From Tumebacillus permanentifrigoris (GTDB taxonomy: Bacteria > Bacillota > Bacilli > Tumebacillales > Tumebacillaceae): 64,000 nucleotides of DNA. Each line of letters opens with the position of its first letter. Positions within the stretch are counted from its first letter, which is position 1. Under the pieces are notes generated by a model that made no database searches, was not told the origin of the DNA, and saw only the letters and a list, made by a program, of their open reading frames with translations. A program made the translations under genes and the position numbers. Of the stretch, positions 56,285 to 64,000 are shown in pieces. Where the stretch lies: the NCBI RefSeq assembly GCF_003148565.1, contig NZ_QGGL01000018.1:1-64000 (forward strand), read 5' to 3'.

Positions 56285-56899
56285 CTAGTTCAGCCAGCCC
56301 GCCTTCATGTGGTAGATCGCATCCATCGCGACCCCTACGAAGTGCAGCGCTTCACGCGCCTCCTCTTCACTCATCTCTGAGATGTATGGCATGATATCGC
56401 CGTGATCTTGATCCACTTCCGCGTGCAAGTACCAATAGTTCAACGTCGGGAACCCCAGCTCTTGGAAGTGGCTGTAGGTCTTCCCATAGTAGTCCATCGC
56501 TGTTCCTTCACCCGCGCCGTTGATCACCAACAGCGATTGATTTTTCGACAACGTGGTCGCCGCACGATAGATCAGCGAAATATAATTCTCTGTCGCAACA
56601 CTCGGGAAACGTTCCGCCGGATCTGCCATCCCCATGATCATCATCCATTTGCGCAACATCTCCGCGTGCCCGCGTTCCTCTTCCATGTGTGATTTAAAAA
56701 TCGACTCCGGTGCATCGTGGAAGCGCTCGTAGCGCATCGTGATCGCATCGAGGAACTGACCCGAGAGATGGTACAGGTCAATGCACATGGCTTCGAAATC
56801 GGCGGGGTTCTTCCGCTCAGGAAGTAGCTTGAAGTACGGATTTTCGGACAGAAGTCGATTGCGGCCAGTCTCAATGGCTTGTTCCAGCAGCTCTTTCAT
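56285..56899 (-). CDS. heme-oxygenase-like diiron protein candidate (PqqC/TENA fold)
   Basis: A 204-residue all-helical protein. DLYHLSGQFLDAITMRYER, then FKSHMEEERGHAEMLRKW and NYWYLHAEVDQDHGDIMPYI supply Glu/His/Asp residues spaced as in heme-oxygenase-like diiron oxidases (E-x-x-H, then H-x-x-x-D-x-x-H). The family makes small molecules by oxidising amino or fatty acid derivatives. The substrate is unknown. No cofactor-biosynthesis genes adjoin it. GGAGCG precedes the ATG. AT-rich promoter upstream. Confidence 0.75.
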   Translation of the reverse strand: MKELLEQAIETGRNRLLSENPYFKLLPERKNPADFEAMCIDLYHLSGQFLDAITMRYERFHDAPESIFKSHMEEERGHAEMLRKWMMIMGMADPAERFPSVATENYISLIYRAATTLSKNQSLLVINGAGEGTAMDYYGKTYSHFQELGFPTLNYWYLHAEVDQDHGDIMPYISEMSEEEAREALHFVGVAMDAIYHMKAGWLN

Positions 56900-56999
56900 A
56901 ACAAATCGCTCCTTTTTCTAGATAGCTTAACTTCAAGTTGCCCCCTACCCTTAACATGATAATAGTATTTATTTTACTTGCAGTCAATGAAATAAAATG

Positions 57000-57028
57000 T
57001 TGACTTGTGTCTATTTTTGTCGAATTAT
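57000..57028 (+). promoter_or_regulatory. candidate promoter
   Basis: TTGACT, a 17-base spacer, then AATTAT in an AT-rich stretch, about 100 bases before the gene at 57136. Confidence 0.45.
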
Positions 57029-57135
57029 TCATACACTTTAACTTCGTAAATTAAAGCATCACCCGTGTGATTCGCCGTGACATGCAGACAGTCGTCCACA
57101 TACAATTTGGTATCCACAGAAAAGGAGGAACCCCT

Positions 57136-57456
57136 ATGGCCCATCATCACCTGTACAAACGTTGTTGCAAGATGGTGAACAAGAAGGTGACCTTGCACCA
57201 CCAAGATGGCCGCCGTGTCCACTGTACGGTCCGTCACGTGACGCCTGAGGGTGTGTATGTGATCCCGCATGGACACCACGGGATGGTCTCTGCCGTGGAT
57301 CTTTCCCTCTCACTCGACACGGCCGACCGCGGACATGGAGACGTCAACATCGCGCCGATTTTCTTCGGAGCCTTGTTCGTCCCGTTCGTTGCACTCGCCG
57401 GCCTCACTCTAGGCTTCGTAGCTGGCGCCGCCGCCTCGCGCCCGTATTACTGGTAG
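57136..57456 (+). CDS. hypothetical protein with a hydrophobic C-terminus
   Basis: A 106-residue protein: His-rich start (MAHHHLYKRCC), a small beta domain (KVTLHHQDGRRVHCTVRHVT PEGVYV), then a hydrophobic Gly/Ala-rich segment (FFGALFVPFVALAGLTLGFV). It may be a spore-coat or membrane-associated small protein; not recognised. The ATG at 57136 has GGAGGAA upstream. Terminator follows. Confidence 0.6.
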   Translation: MAHHHLYKRCCKMVNKKVTLHHQDGRRVHCTVRHVTPEGVYVIPHGHHGMVSAVDLSLSLDTADRGHGDVNIAPIFFGALFVPFVALAGLTLGFVAGAAASRPYYW

Positions 57457-57458
57457 CC

Positions 57459-57498
57459 AAAAACCCCTCGCACACGCGTGTGTACGAGGGGTTTTTTT
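57459..57498 (+). terminator. terminator
   Basis: AAAAACCCCTCG / CGAGGGGTTTTTTT directly after the stop of the gene at 57136. Confidence 0.9.
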
Positions 57499-57505
57499 GC
57501 GTACA

Positions 57506-57534
57506 AAAAAACCACGATGTATCCACCGTGGTTT
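57506..57534 (-). terminator. terminator of the small membrane gene
   Basis: AAAACCACGaTG / CACCGTGGTTTT, 18 bases downstream of the gene at 57552, with poly-T on the minus strand. Confidence 0.75.
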
Positions 57535-57551
57535 TGATTGGTTGTCGACAC

Positions 57552-57734
57552 TTACGATTCCTTCGTGGTCACCGTGATGCCGCGCTTTTTCTTGTACCAC
57601 TTTATCACTTTGGAAATCATCGGCCAGCACAATTGAGGTACGCTGAAATATACGCATAATATCGCGGCCACAATGTGCCAGACCCAATCCCATACGGTGA
57701 CAGCCTGTAACCATTCGAGCTGTTTCTCCCACAT
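57552..57734 (-). CDS. small membrane protein
   Basis: A 60-residue protein: Trp-rich start, one hydrophobic segment (VWHIVAAILCVYFSVPQLCW), then a basic tail KWYKKKRGITV. GGAGCG lies before the ATG. No family recognised. Confidence 0.6.
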   Translation of the reverse strand: MWEKQLEWLQAVTVWDWVWHIVAAILCVYFSVPQLCWPMISKVIKWYKKKRGITVTTKES

Positions 57735-57833
57735 GATCGATCGCTCCTAACGTGTAGTGACTACTACCCCTCTAGTTTACACGATTCCTTTGCAACACTA
57801 AATAGCTCTGAGGAGCCATATTGCTGGTAATTA

Positions 57834-57866
57834 AAAAAGCAGACAGGCCTCGCGCCCGTCCGCTTG
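57834..57866 (-). terminator. terminator of the orphan XRE-TPR gene
   Basis: GCGGACGGGC / GCCTGTCTGC imperfect stem followed by TTTTTT on the minus strand. There is no room for a peptide gene between this and the regulator's stop. Confidence 0.8.
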
Positions 57867-59084
57867 TTACGACACACTAGCTCCTTCAAGTTCGCGGTGA
57901 ATCCAAGACAACACGCGCATCACATTCGCCCACTGTTGGGCTTGTTTCATCTGCTTGTACCCATCTGCGGCCTGTTGATACAGATCGGCCGCCTCACGAT
58001 ATTCCAATCGCTCACAGGCGATGCGCCCTTGCAATTCCAGCACGCAGGTTTGGTACTCAGGAGCTTCTGGCAACCTCTGGCTCGCCTGCTGACAGGCTTC
58101 AGAGGCCATGTCGAGATTCTCGCCTACTAACAAGGTCGCCAACTCGACATACCCGATGCCAGCCTCCATGTCATAGCCGGCTTCATCGAGGAAGCAGAGG
58201 TAGGTTTGCAACGCATGGCAAACTTCCGAGACGACGCCGCCAACGCCCAGCAAGATTCCGTACTGTTCAGGCAATCGCTCGGACAGATCGAGCACGTTCA
58301 CCTCGCGGAAGATCCCGGCCGCTCGCTCCGTGTACGCGTTGGCTTCCCACTCACAGGACATCTCGCGGAAAAACTTGCTGATCAAAAGCATCAACCACGC
58401 CACCGAACGGCGGTCCACAGACGCTTCACAACATTTGACGGCAAGTCGAAAGCATTGCATCGCCACTTTGCCGTTTTGCATCCGGTTGTGGCAAATGCCT
58501 TGCAAGATATACAGATGCGTCGTCAGCGCCACGTCTTGGTTGGGCAATCGCTCTGAGATCGCCAACGCACGGTCAAACTGTCGCAACGCAAAGTCATAGC
58601 GCTCTTGGGCGAACTCGATATGCCCGAGGTCTTTGTAGATCGTGATCATCGCTTCGTGGTTCCGTTCCATACATGCTTCCTCGAGAGCGAAGTGATACCA
58701 ATGAAAAGCCTCCAACAGCTCTCCCTCACGCAGGTTGCACTCCGCCAAGTTGCACATGAGCTCTACTGCCGGGACCCCGAAAAAGGGATGCTTCAACAAT
58801 TCCTCCAACCGTTCCCGCGCACCGGTGAAGTCCATCGTGCGCTTCAACTCCAAAGCCTCGCGATACAAGGCGAGCGATTCAGCACGACGATCCGATTCTC
58901 CAGATAGATTGTCAAGCGACACATCCAAACGGTCAGCAATTGAACTCAACACAAAAGTCGACGGACGTCCCTCCCTCGACTCAATCTGTACCATCATATC
59001 TGGCGAGCACAAACCGTTGGCCAGTTGCTCATGTGTCAGTCCTTTGCCGACTCGCAACTCACGAATCTTGGCGCCAAAAGTCAT
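57867..59084 (-). CDS. XRE-family regulator with TPR-like domain, no partner peptide found
   Basis: A 405-residue regulator: HTH_3 at residues 1-62 (FGAKIRELRVGKGLTHEQLA, then FVLSSIADRLDVSLDNL), then helical TPR-like repeats to the end (HFALEEACMERNHEAMITIY, DLGHIEFAQERYDFALRQFD). Same architecture as the regulators at 2578-3765 and 59421-60719, but its terminator follows at once and I see no secreted peptide gene either side. It may respond to a peptide encoded elsewhere, perhaps by the neighbouring cassette. A perfect inverted repeat lies upstream. Confidence 0.85.
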   Translation of the reverse strand: MTFGAKIRELRVGKGLTHEQLANGLCSPDMMVQIESREGRPSTFVLSSIADRLDVSLDNLSGESDRRAESLALYREALELKRTMDFTGARERLEELLKHPFFGVPAVELMCNLAECNLREGELLEAFHWYHFALEEACMERNHEAMITIYKDLGHIEFAQERYDFALRQFDRALAISERLPNQDVALTTHLYILQGICHNRMQNGKVAMQCFRLAVKCCEASVDRRSVAWLMLLISKFFREMSCEWEANAYTERAAGIFREVNVLDLSERLPEQYGILLGVGGVVSEVCHALQTYLCFLDEAGYDMEAGIGYVELATLLVGENLDMASEACQQASQRLPEAPEYQTCVLELQGRIACERLEYREAADLYQQAADGYKQMKQAQQWANVMRVLSWIHRELEGASVS

Positions 59085-59152
59085 ACACGCTGCCCCTCTC
59101 TCATTATCGTTTATACGAGAGATTGTACTGGATTCTACAACTATAAAAAATC

Positions 59153-59170
59153 TGTAGTTTTGATACTACA
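59153..59170. promoter_or_regulatory. inverted repeat TGTAGT-N6-ACTACA, candidate operator
   Basis: It sits 69 bases before the orphan regulator's start, among further CTAC/GTAG elements (CTACAACTA at 59135-59143, ACTAC at 59174-59178). This could be a self-binding site for an XRE regulator. Confidence 0.5.
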
Positions 59171-59203
59171 ACGACTACTCGCTACTACCATTCCAGAAAC
59201 AAA

Positions 59204-59226
59204 GAAAAAAACCGCCCGAAGGCGGT
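59204..59226 (-). terminator. terminator of the second regulator/peptide pair
   Basis: ACCGCC-CGAA-GGCGGT followed by TTTTTTT on the minus strand, 25 bases after the secreted peptide stop. Confidence 0.88.
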
Positions 59227-59250
59227 CTGTTATGAGTAGCAATCAGGACA

Positions 59251-59424
59251 CTAGGCTTGCGTATTGGAGAAGAAGAACGTTGTATCCGGAGTTTCATCAT
59301 GCGCCAATTTAATCAATTGAAAAGAACCTGTGCCTGGAACTTCATCATGAGCTACCAACGTTGCCGAGTAAGCCCCTCCTGCCAACAAGACTGTAACCAA
59401 AACAAGTGCGAAAAATTTCTTCAT
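59251..59424 (-). CDS. secreted repeat peptide, candidate signalling pre-propeptide
   Basis: A 57-residue protein: signal peptide MKKFFALVLVTVLLAGGAYS, then two imperfect 16-residue repeats, AHDEVPGTGSF at residue 25 and AHDETPDTTFF at residue 41, ending SNTQA. Its ATG overlaps the TGA of the XRE-TPR regulator (ATGA), with the ribosome binding site inside that gene. By analogy with PapR, NprX and Phr peptides, I infer export and cleavage to short AHDE-containing signals sensed by the upstream regulator. The sequence is unlike the peptide at 2353-2577, so the two systems should be orthogonal. Confidence 0.7.
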   Translation of the reverse strand: MKKFFALVLVTVLLAGGAYSATLVAHDEVPGTGSFQLIKLAHDETPDTTFFFSNTQA

Positions 59425-60719
59425 TCGTCTGACTCCCTTCCGTCTCTTCTAAGAAGTTTATTCACTCGCGTAAGCACCTCGTACGCTTCTTGGAACTTCC
59501 CCAATTGCGAGTAAGCCTCTGCAGCGATCTGTAGTGATTCGGCACTTTCCGAGTACATCTTCATATTAGCATATAATTCGCTAGATTTTAACGACTGTGA
59601 AATAGAATTTTGAAAATTATTCTTGGACATTTCGTTAAGGGCTTTACACCTATGAAGATAAGCGATGCGGTGCGAGTTTTCATAATTAACTTTAAGGGAT
59701 TTCTCTTCTGCGTAATTTAGATTAAATTCCGCCAATTCCTGATCACCGCTATTGCGGCTGACCATAAAGGCGCGTCCGTACAAATATACGGACATTTCAG
59801 GATCGTCGAGGTCATTCTCGAACTTAAATGCCAAGTTTTGAAGCTCCTCAACAGCCGCTTTGTAATCGTCTTGCGAAGCAAAGTAGTAGACATAATGCTG
59901 TTTCGCTAAGTACGCATTTCGCAGGTCGTTTAACGAGTCGTAGAGGCTTAGCGCTTGCACAATATATTCTTTATTTTTTGTTGCAACGGCCATCGAAAAC
60001 AGCGATCGGGCCAAATTTTGCAAATCTGTTTTCTCAGCGAAGTATTCGCGCGCCTGTTCGAGGTACTTTTTCGCATCGTCATGGAAGCCTAATTGTATGC
60101 AAAGGATCCCCAAGTTCATGGTCACCACTGCCGCCGAACGGTTTACAATGTCAAAACGAAGACTGACATGATACCCATGTTCGAAAGCGGAGAAGGCTTT
60201 CTCGAAATCCCGCTGGTAGTTGAACGCGTTGCCGAGTTTGTTGTACGCGTCACACAGCATTTCATCGCTGACCGTCTGTTGCTTCTCTTGGGCCAACACA
60301 AAGTCTTGGATCAACCGTTCGGCTTCCTTGGGTTGACCCCCTCTGCTCATCGCTTCGGCCTGGCTGAGCAACAACACATGGCGTTGGTGCTCCAGTAAGT
60401 CTTGCCCTTGCAGTTCGCCGATCAGCTCCAACGCATCGGCATAGTCCCCTTTGGCAACATACACCCGCACGACATCGAGCTGGAAGTTGACATCAAACGC
60501 CCGCTCCTGCTCGCCTAAGATCTCACGCAGCGGCACGCACAAGCGCTCCGCCAGTTTTTCCAACGTGCTCACGGATGGCAAGGCGCGGTCACACTCAATC
60601 TGGCTAACCGTCGAGTACGAACAAATCCCTTCTGACAGTTGTTGCTGCGAGTAACCTTGGGCCTTGCGATATTTTTTGAAGCGTTGCCCGATCGTGAGCT
60701 CTTTTTCCAGTTGCATCAT
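59421..60719 (-). CDS. XRE-family regulator with TPR-like sensor domain (RRNPP type)
   Basis: About 432 residues. HTH_3 at the start (IGQRFKKYRKAQGYSQQQLS, VSTLEKLAERLCVPLREIL), then TPR-like repeats throughout (for example AYNKLGNAFNYQRDFEKAFS and AYLAKQHYVYYFASQDDYKA). The start is uncertain: the frame is open to a TTG at 60752, with ATG at 60731, 60719 and 60716. The first two lack strong ribosome binding sites. The secreted peptide gene overlaps its stop by four bases. Diverges from the DUF2339 gene. I infer a peptide-controlled transcription factor. Confidence 0.85.
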   Translation of the reverse strand: MMQLEKELTIGQRFKKYRKAQGYSQQQLSEGICSYSTVSQIECDRALPSVSTLEKLAERLCVPLREILGEQERAFDVNFQLDVVRVYVAKGDYADALELIGELQGQDLLEHQRHVLLLSQAEAMSRGGQPKEAERLIQDFVLAQEKQQTVSDEMLCDAYNKLGNAFNYQRDFEKAFSAFEHGYHVSLRFDIVNRSAAVVTMNLGILCIQLGFHDDAKKYLEQAREYFAEKTDLQNLARSLFSMAVATKNKEYIVQALSLYDSLNDLRNAYLAKQHYVYYFASQDDYKAAVEELQNLAFKFENDLDDPEMSVYLYGRAFMVSRNSGDQELAEFNLNYAEEKSLKVNYENSHRIAYLHRCKALNEMSKNNFQNSISQSLKSSELYANMKMYSESAESLQIAAEAYSQLGKFQEAYEVLTRVNKLLRRDGRESDE

Positions 60720-60901
60720 GCCACCGCCCATGAATTCATAGATTTCCAACAATATAATAACAGCGCGACCAAAATAAGTACAGTAAATTTAACACAAAAA
60801 GGGATTTATTGATAGGGGAGTTGCTAACAAAATAGATTATGACAATTGACCTTTAACCTGTTATTATTTTCCTATCGCCACAACCAAGAAGAGGTGACAG
60901 G

Positions 60902-62698
60902 ATGGAAGAAAGTCTACAAAACCGGGTTGAAAAATTAGAAGCCCAAGTGAAGCAGCAGGCAGAGACCCTTGACGAGTTGACCCAGCAACTGAAAAGCCTG
61001 CAAGCCTCGATTCCGCAACACCCTTCCATTAAAGAGGAAGATTCCAAAGAGGAAGTTTCAGATCGAGAGTTCCCCCCAGCATGGCCCATCGTGACCCTGT
61101 CCACCAGAATGGAATGGAGCACACCAACAGATGCAACGGATACAACAGATGCAACGACCGAAGAGTCCCCAAAGGTCGCTGTTGTGCATCAGACAGAAGC
61201 GGTAGAGACCGATTGGGAGCATCTATTGGTTCGGGTCTGGTTGCCACGGATCTTTATCATCGTCTTGCTGATCGGCCTGTTATACGGCTTCATCGCAGCG
61301 GCCAACGCGGGACTGCTGATCCCAGAGTTGCGATGCCTGATCGGGGTGGCGCTCGGGGCGCTCCTGCTCCTGTTGGGCGAGAGACAACTGCGCGCCGGAC
61401 GGACTGCGCTCGGGCAAGTCTTGCTCGGCGGCAGCATCTCCGCACTGGTCATCACGACCTTCTCCGCGCACATGCTCTACGACTTGATCTCCACCACGCC
61501 AGCATTTGCCTTGCAAGTGCTCTGGATCGCCGGCGGTGTGTTGCTCGCAGAACGGCACCGTTCACAGGCGCTGGCAATCCTCGCCTCGCTGGGGGGATAT
61601 CTCGTACCCTTCCTCGTGAAAGACACGCACCCCAACACGACCTTTTTCGTTTCCTATGAAGTCTTGCTCGCCGCTGCGTTCCTCTGGTTGAGCACCTATC
61701 GCTCGTACCACGTACATTATCTCACCACGAGCGTGCTCTTCCACGTGACGATGTTCATTTTCTTCATGGGCACCCACGAAGACCAACTGCTCATGGCGGC
61801 TGGCATCGGCGTACACCACCTGATCCTGCTCAGTCTGCTGCTCACGGGACGCCCGCTTTCCCAGCTCTTGCAAGTCGGCCTCGTGTTTAGCACCGCCGCC
61901 CTCACGATGGCGTGGTGGTTTGGGCTGCTACACGATGATTCCAAGACGCTGTACACCAATGGTCTGCTGGGTTTTGCGATCCTCTACTTCGCGCTCTTCC
62001 TCCTCTATCGTCAGGATCGCCAAGTTCGAGCACCGCTGTTCTTCTCCATCGCGGCGCTCTCCACGATGTTCTATCTGCTGAACCAGTTCTCCGAGGCGGG
62101 AGATGCTGCGGTCGCGCTGATGGTTGAGGCAGTGTGCTCGCTATGGGTCGCGTACTCCGTCCGCAACACCTGGCAAAAAGCGGTGGGCGTTTTCATCCTG
62201 TTCATCGGTGGCTGTATGGCGATCTATGAGCCGATCCGCGAGATCTTCGCGACGCCTACGCTCGATTGGATTGTGTTGCTGGTCGGACTCGCCGTGTACG
62301 GGTGGTTGGAGCGCCGTGATGTCGCCGAGTCGGCCCCGAACACTGCCTCCTACACGCTGTATCGCGCCCTCAGCGTTCTGCTCGCAGGCTTGTTGCTGGT
62401 CTTCATGACGCAAGTGACCGATGTCCTCAGCCGTGGGCTCGATCGCGATGGACAGCACATGGCGATCTCCTTCCTGTGGATGTTCTACGCCTTGGGCGTC
62501 ATCGTATTCGGTTTCTTGAAAAAAAGCCGCTATGTGCGGCTTGGCGGTGTGATCATGCTGTTCCTGACGCTTGGAAAACTCGTGCTCGTCGACTTGCCGA
62601 TCGTTTCCATGATGGTTCGTGCGTTCCTGATGATAGCCATCGGGGCGCTAGGGTTGCTGATCTCGCGCCTGTTCTATACAAAAAACACCCGTTCTTAG
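60902..62698 (+). CDS. DUF2339-like polytopic membrane protein
   Basis: A 598-residue protein: coiled-coil N-terminus (EKLEAQVKQQAETLDELTQQ), a Thr/Asp-rich linker, then about 15-18 hydrophobic helices (for example ELRCLIGVALGALLLLLGER and LLGGSISALVITTFSAHMLY). This is the DUF2339 layout, function unknown. AGAGGTGAC precedes the ATG. It shares the intergenic region with the divergent regulator at 59421-60719 and could be its target. Confidence 0.82.
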   Translation: MEESLQNRVEKLEAQVKQQAETLDELTQQLKSLQASIPQHPSIKEEDSKEEVSDREFPPAWPIVTLSTRMEWSTPTDATDTTDATTEESPKVAVVHQTEAVETDWEHLLVRVWLPRIFIIVLLIGLLYGFIAAANAGLLIPELRCLIGVALGALLLLLGERQLRAGRTALGQVLLGGSISALVITTFSAHMLYDLISTTPAFALQVLWIAGGVLLAERHRSQALAILASLGGYLVPFLVKDTHPNTTFFVSYEVLLAAAFLWLSTYRSYHVHYLTTSVLFHVTMFIFFMGTHEDQLLMAAGIGVHHLILLSLLLTGRPLSQLLQVGLVFSTAALTMAWWFGLLHDDSKTLYTNGLLGFAILYFALFLLYRQDRQVRAPLFFSIAALSTMFYLLNQFSEAGDAAVALMVEAVCSLWVAYSVRNTWQKAVGVFILFIGGCMAIYEPIREIFATPTLDWIVLLVGLAVYGWLERRDVAESAPNTASYTLYRALSVLLAGLLLVFMTQVTDVLSRGLDRDGQHMAISFLWMFYALGVIVFGFLKKSRYVRLGGVIMLFLTLGKLVLVDLPIVSMMVRAFLMIAIGALGLLISRLFYTKNTRS

Positions 62699-62712
62699 AA
62701 CGGGTGTTTTTT
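62680..62712. terminator. bidirectional terminator overlapping the DUF2339 gene end
   Basis: AAAAAACACCCGTTCT / AGAACGGGTGTTTTTT. The stop codon TAG lies in the loop. Confidence 0.92.
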
Positions 62713-62716
62713 CCAT

Positions 62717-63391
62717 TCACTCCAACCCAACCGACAATACGCTCTCGACATCGGCGATCTCGCGCACGACTTTGTCCCAATCGATCGTCAGCGGTGAGGT
62801 GATCTCCATGACCGTTTGCACCGAGCCTTCCTCTTCCTCGATGCAGACGTCGGTGATGTTGATGCTGTGCTTGCCGAGAATCGCAGCGATCTCGGCAAGC
62901 AGCGCCGGACGATCCATCGACAAGTACGTCAAACGCTTGGGTTTCTGCTTGTGGAGCCGGCTCTGGATCGGGTCCAGCCAGACCATACAAGCCACGACCA
63001 CCATGACCGTCACGACGGCGACAAAGTACTGCCCGCCACCGCAGGCGAACCCGATGATCAAAGCCAGCAACAACATCCCGGCGGTGGAGTACCCGCTGAT
63101 CGCAAAGCGGTCACTGCGCAGAAAAATCCCCGCAGCCAGAAAGCCCCCGATCCCTCCACCGACTTGTGCGGCGAGACGTGCTGGGTCAACGCTGACTCGC
63201 GGGTCGTTGGCAAATTCACTGAATCCATGCATGGATAACCACATCAACAGACAGCCAGCAACTGCGACGAGGATATGCGTCTTCAGACCGGCCGATTTGT
63301 TTTTCCGTTCGCGTTCCCAGCCCATGATGCCGCCGAGAACCACGCTGAGCACTAACCGTGCGAGAAAAATCCAATGGGATTCCTCAATCAT
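62717..63391 (-). CDS. MgtC/SapB family protein with C-terminal ACT-like domain
   Basis: A 224-residue protein: four to five hydrophobic helices at the start with the family motif LSVVLGGIMGWERERKNKSA, then a soluble ACT-like domain (DRPALLAEIAAILGKHSINI and SVQTVMEITSPL). MgtC proteins in pathogens help growth in low Mg2+ and inhibit F-type ATPase. The role in this organism is not known. AAGGGGG precedes the ATG. A palindrome lies just upstream. Confidence 0.88.
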   Translation of the reverse strand: MIEESHWIFLARLVLSVVLGGIMGWERERKNKSAGLKTHILVAVAGCLLMWLSMHGFSEFANDPRVSVDPARLAAQVGGGIGGFLAAGIFLRSDRFAISGYSTAGMLLLALIIGFACGGGQYFVAVVTVMVVVACMVWLDPIQSRLHKQKPKRLTYLSMDRPALLAEIAAILGKHSINITDVCIEEEEGSVQTVMEITSPLTIDWDKVVREIADVESVLSVGLE

Positions 63392-63417
63392 CTGCGTTTC
63401 AACCCCCTTCCGAATTC

Positions 63418-63436
63418 ATGTTAGGGTTCCTAACAT
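63418..63436 (-). promoter_or_regulatory. palindrome ATGTTAGG-GTT-CCTAACAT upstream of the MgtC-family gene
   Basis: Perfect 8-bp inverted repeat with a 3-base centre, 27 bases before the start. TTAGG...CCTAA half-sites are typical of DtxR/MntR-type metal regulators, so metal control is possible. Not proof. Confidence 0.45.
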
Positions 63437-63632
63437 ATCACTTCCACCTAGAATAGCATAGAAGCCGAGACATTTGTACCGTCGATACGCTTATTTTAAC
63501 CTGCGGAGCTTCTCCTTCTACAGTGACCCAGAAGCCGCTTACCAAAACATCCTCGCTTGCGTACTTATTTCGATTGAATTGTCTGTACTTATACACTACA
63601 ATGAGAGAATCATCCATCTTTAGGGAGGCCCC

Positions 63633-64000
63633 ATGAGCAAATTCTTTCTCTTTTACATCTTGTTCTCGCTGACAGGGAATCCGATCGTGGCCATTTTGGT
63701 CGTGTTGGTCATCCTCTATCTGGCAGATCGGCGCTTTATCGGGATCATGCCGAATCTGTTGACACCCTTCCGCCGTTCACGCAAGCGTTCCCAGTTGCGC
63801 AACGACTTGCGGATGAACCCGCACAACACGCAGGCCAAGCTGGAATTGGCGCGCTTGCTCGTGGAGAAAAAGCAATACGAGGAAGCGAACTCCTTGCTCG
63901 AGGAAGTCCATCGGGTGATGCCCGATTCGGCGGATGTGCTGTATGAATCCGGCTACGCGCAGTTGAAACGTGGACACCTAGAGGCTGGCGTTGCCCGGAT
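63633..64000 (+). CDS. TPR-repeat membrane protein, cut by the window end
   Basis: Partial, first 122 codons. Start ATG at 63633 with TAGGGAGG upstream. A hydrophobic N-terminus (FFLFYILFSLTGNPIVAILV...) anchors it, followed by a basic stretch and TPR-like helices (NTQAKLELARLLVEKKQYEE, VLYESGYAQLKRGHLEAGVA). The rest lies beyond 64000. Likely a membrane-tethered TPR scaffold. Confidence 0.75.
   Translation, partial: MSKFFLFYILFSLTGNPIVAILVVLVILYLADRRFIGIMPNLLTPFRRSRKRSQLRNDLRMNPHNTQAKLELARLLVEKKQYEEANSLLEEVHRVMPDSADVLYESGYAQLKRGHLEAGVAR

Noticed and set aside
1-64000. CRISPR arrays, rRNA genes, complete insertion sequences or prophage
   Set aside because: No regularly spaced repeats with unique spacers, no rRNA-like sequence, and no transposase, integrase or phage structural genes were seen.

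Overview
The window looks like a chromosomal segment of a moderately GC-rich, aerobic, spore-forming member of Bacillales. Gene content (CtsR-controlled clpP, murT-gatD, gapB-type GAPDH, nifS-thiI, YlbF, an RsfA-type prespore regulator, a YhcN-like lipoprotein, SLH proteins, YnzC-like and DUF1292 proteins) and protein style suggest the Alicyclobacillaceae, perhaps near Tumebacillus. That placement is inference, not a database result.

Layout. 1-4.2 kb is an AT-richer accessory patch: a decayed secreted-protein remnant, two tiny paralogous genes, an HTH gene broken by an in-frame TAA, a short TPR gene, and a complete XRE-TPR regulator coupled to a secreted repeat peptide. 4.2-7.6 kb holds a Nudix hydrolase pair, a SelW/Rdx-like gene with an in-frame UGA at the redox motif, and a PASTA-type receptor whose kinase domain has lost its catalytic residues. 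7.6-14.8 kb is envelope and iron: a three-gene overlapping operon (LPG-synthase-like membrane protein, alkaline-phosphatase-superfamily membrane enzyme, GT2), an FTR1 iron permease, a secreted Fur-box-preceded partner and a GT39-like enzyme. 14.9-32 kb is mostly housekeeping (purB, thiI, cysteine desulfurase, gapB, DegV, MidA-like methyltransferase, clpP) mixed with small Bacillales-specific genes, ending in four tRNAs. 32.5-45 kb is cell-wall and surface genes (gatD-murT, an LCP protein with a Gly/Thr-rich tail, L,D-transpeptidase, SLH protein, copper-amine-oxidase-domain/ankyrin fusion, repeat lipoprotein), two more tRNAs, and folB. 45-56 kb has a cytochrome c/Sco/YtkA-like cluster, a divergent Lgt-like gene coupled to a radical SAM enzyme resembling tetraether-lipid synthases, a GtrA/GtrB-type sugar-transfer cluster and a lipoprotein amylase-family enzyme. 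56-64 kb has a heme-oxygenase-like diiron candidate, an orphan XRE-TPR regulator, a second regulator/secreted-peptide pair, a DUF2339 protein, an MgtC-family protein and a TPR gene cut by the window end.

Most interesting: (1) two separate XRE-TPR regulator plus secreted repeat-peptide cassettes (2353-3765 and 59251-60719), with stop/start coupling and peptides carrying internal tandem repeats, which look like uncharacterised RRNPP-type cell-cell signalling modules; (2) a probable selenoprotein (5187-5435) with CxxU and a hairpin 21 nt after the UGA; (3) the Lgt-like/radical SAM/small membrane protein operon (48471-50953), a candidate lipid-remodelling system; and (4) several apparently catalytically dead enzymes (PASTA pseudokinase, isochorismatase-like, PabA/TrpG-like).
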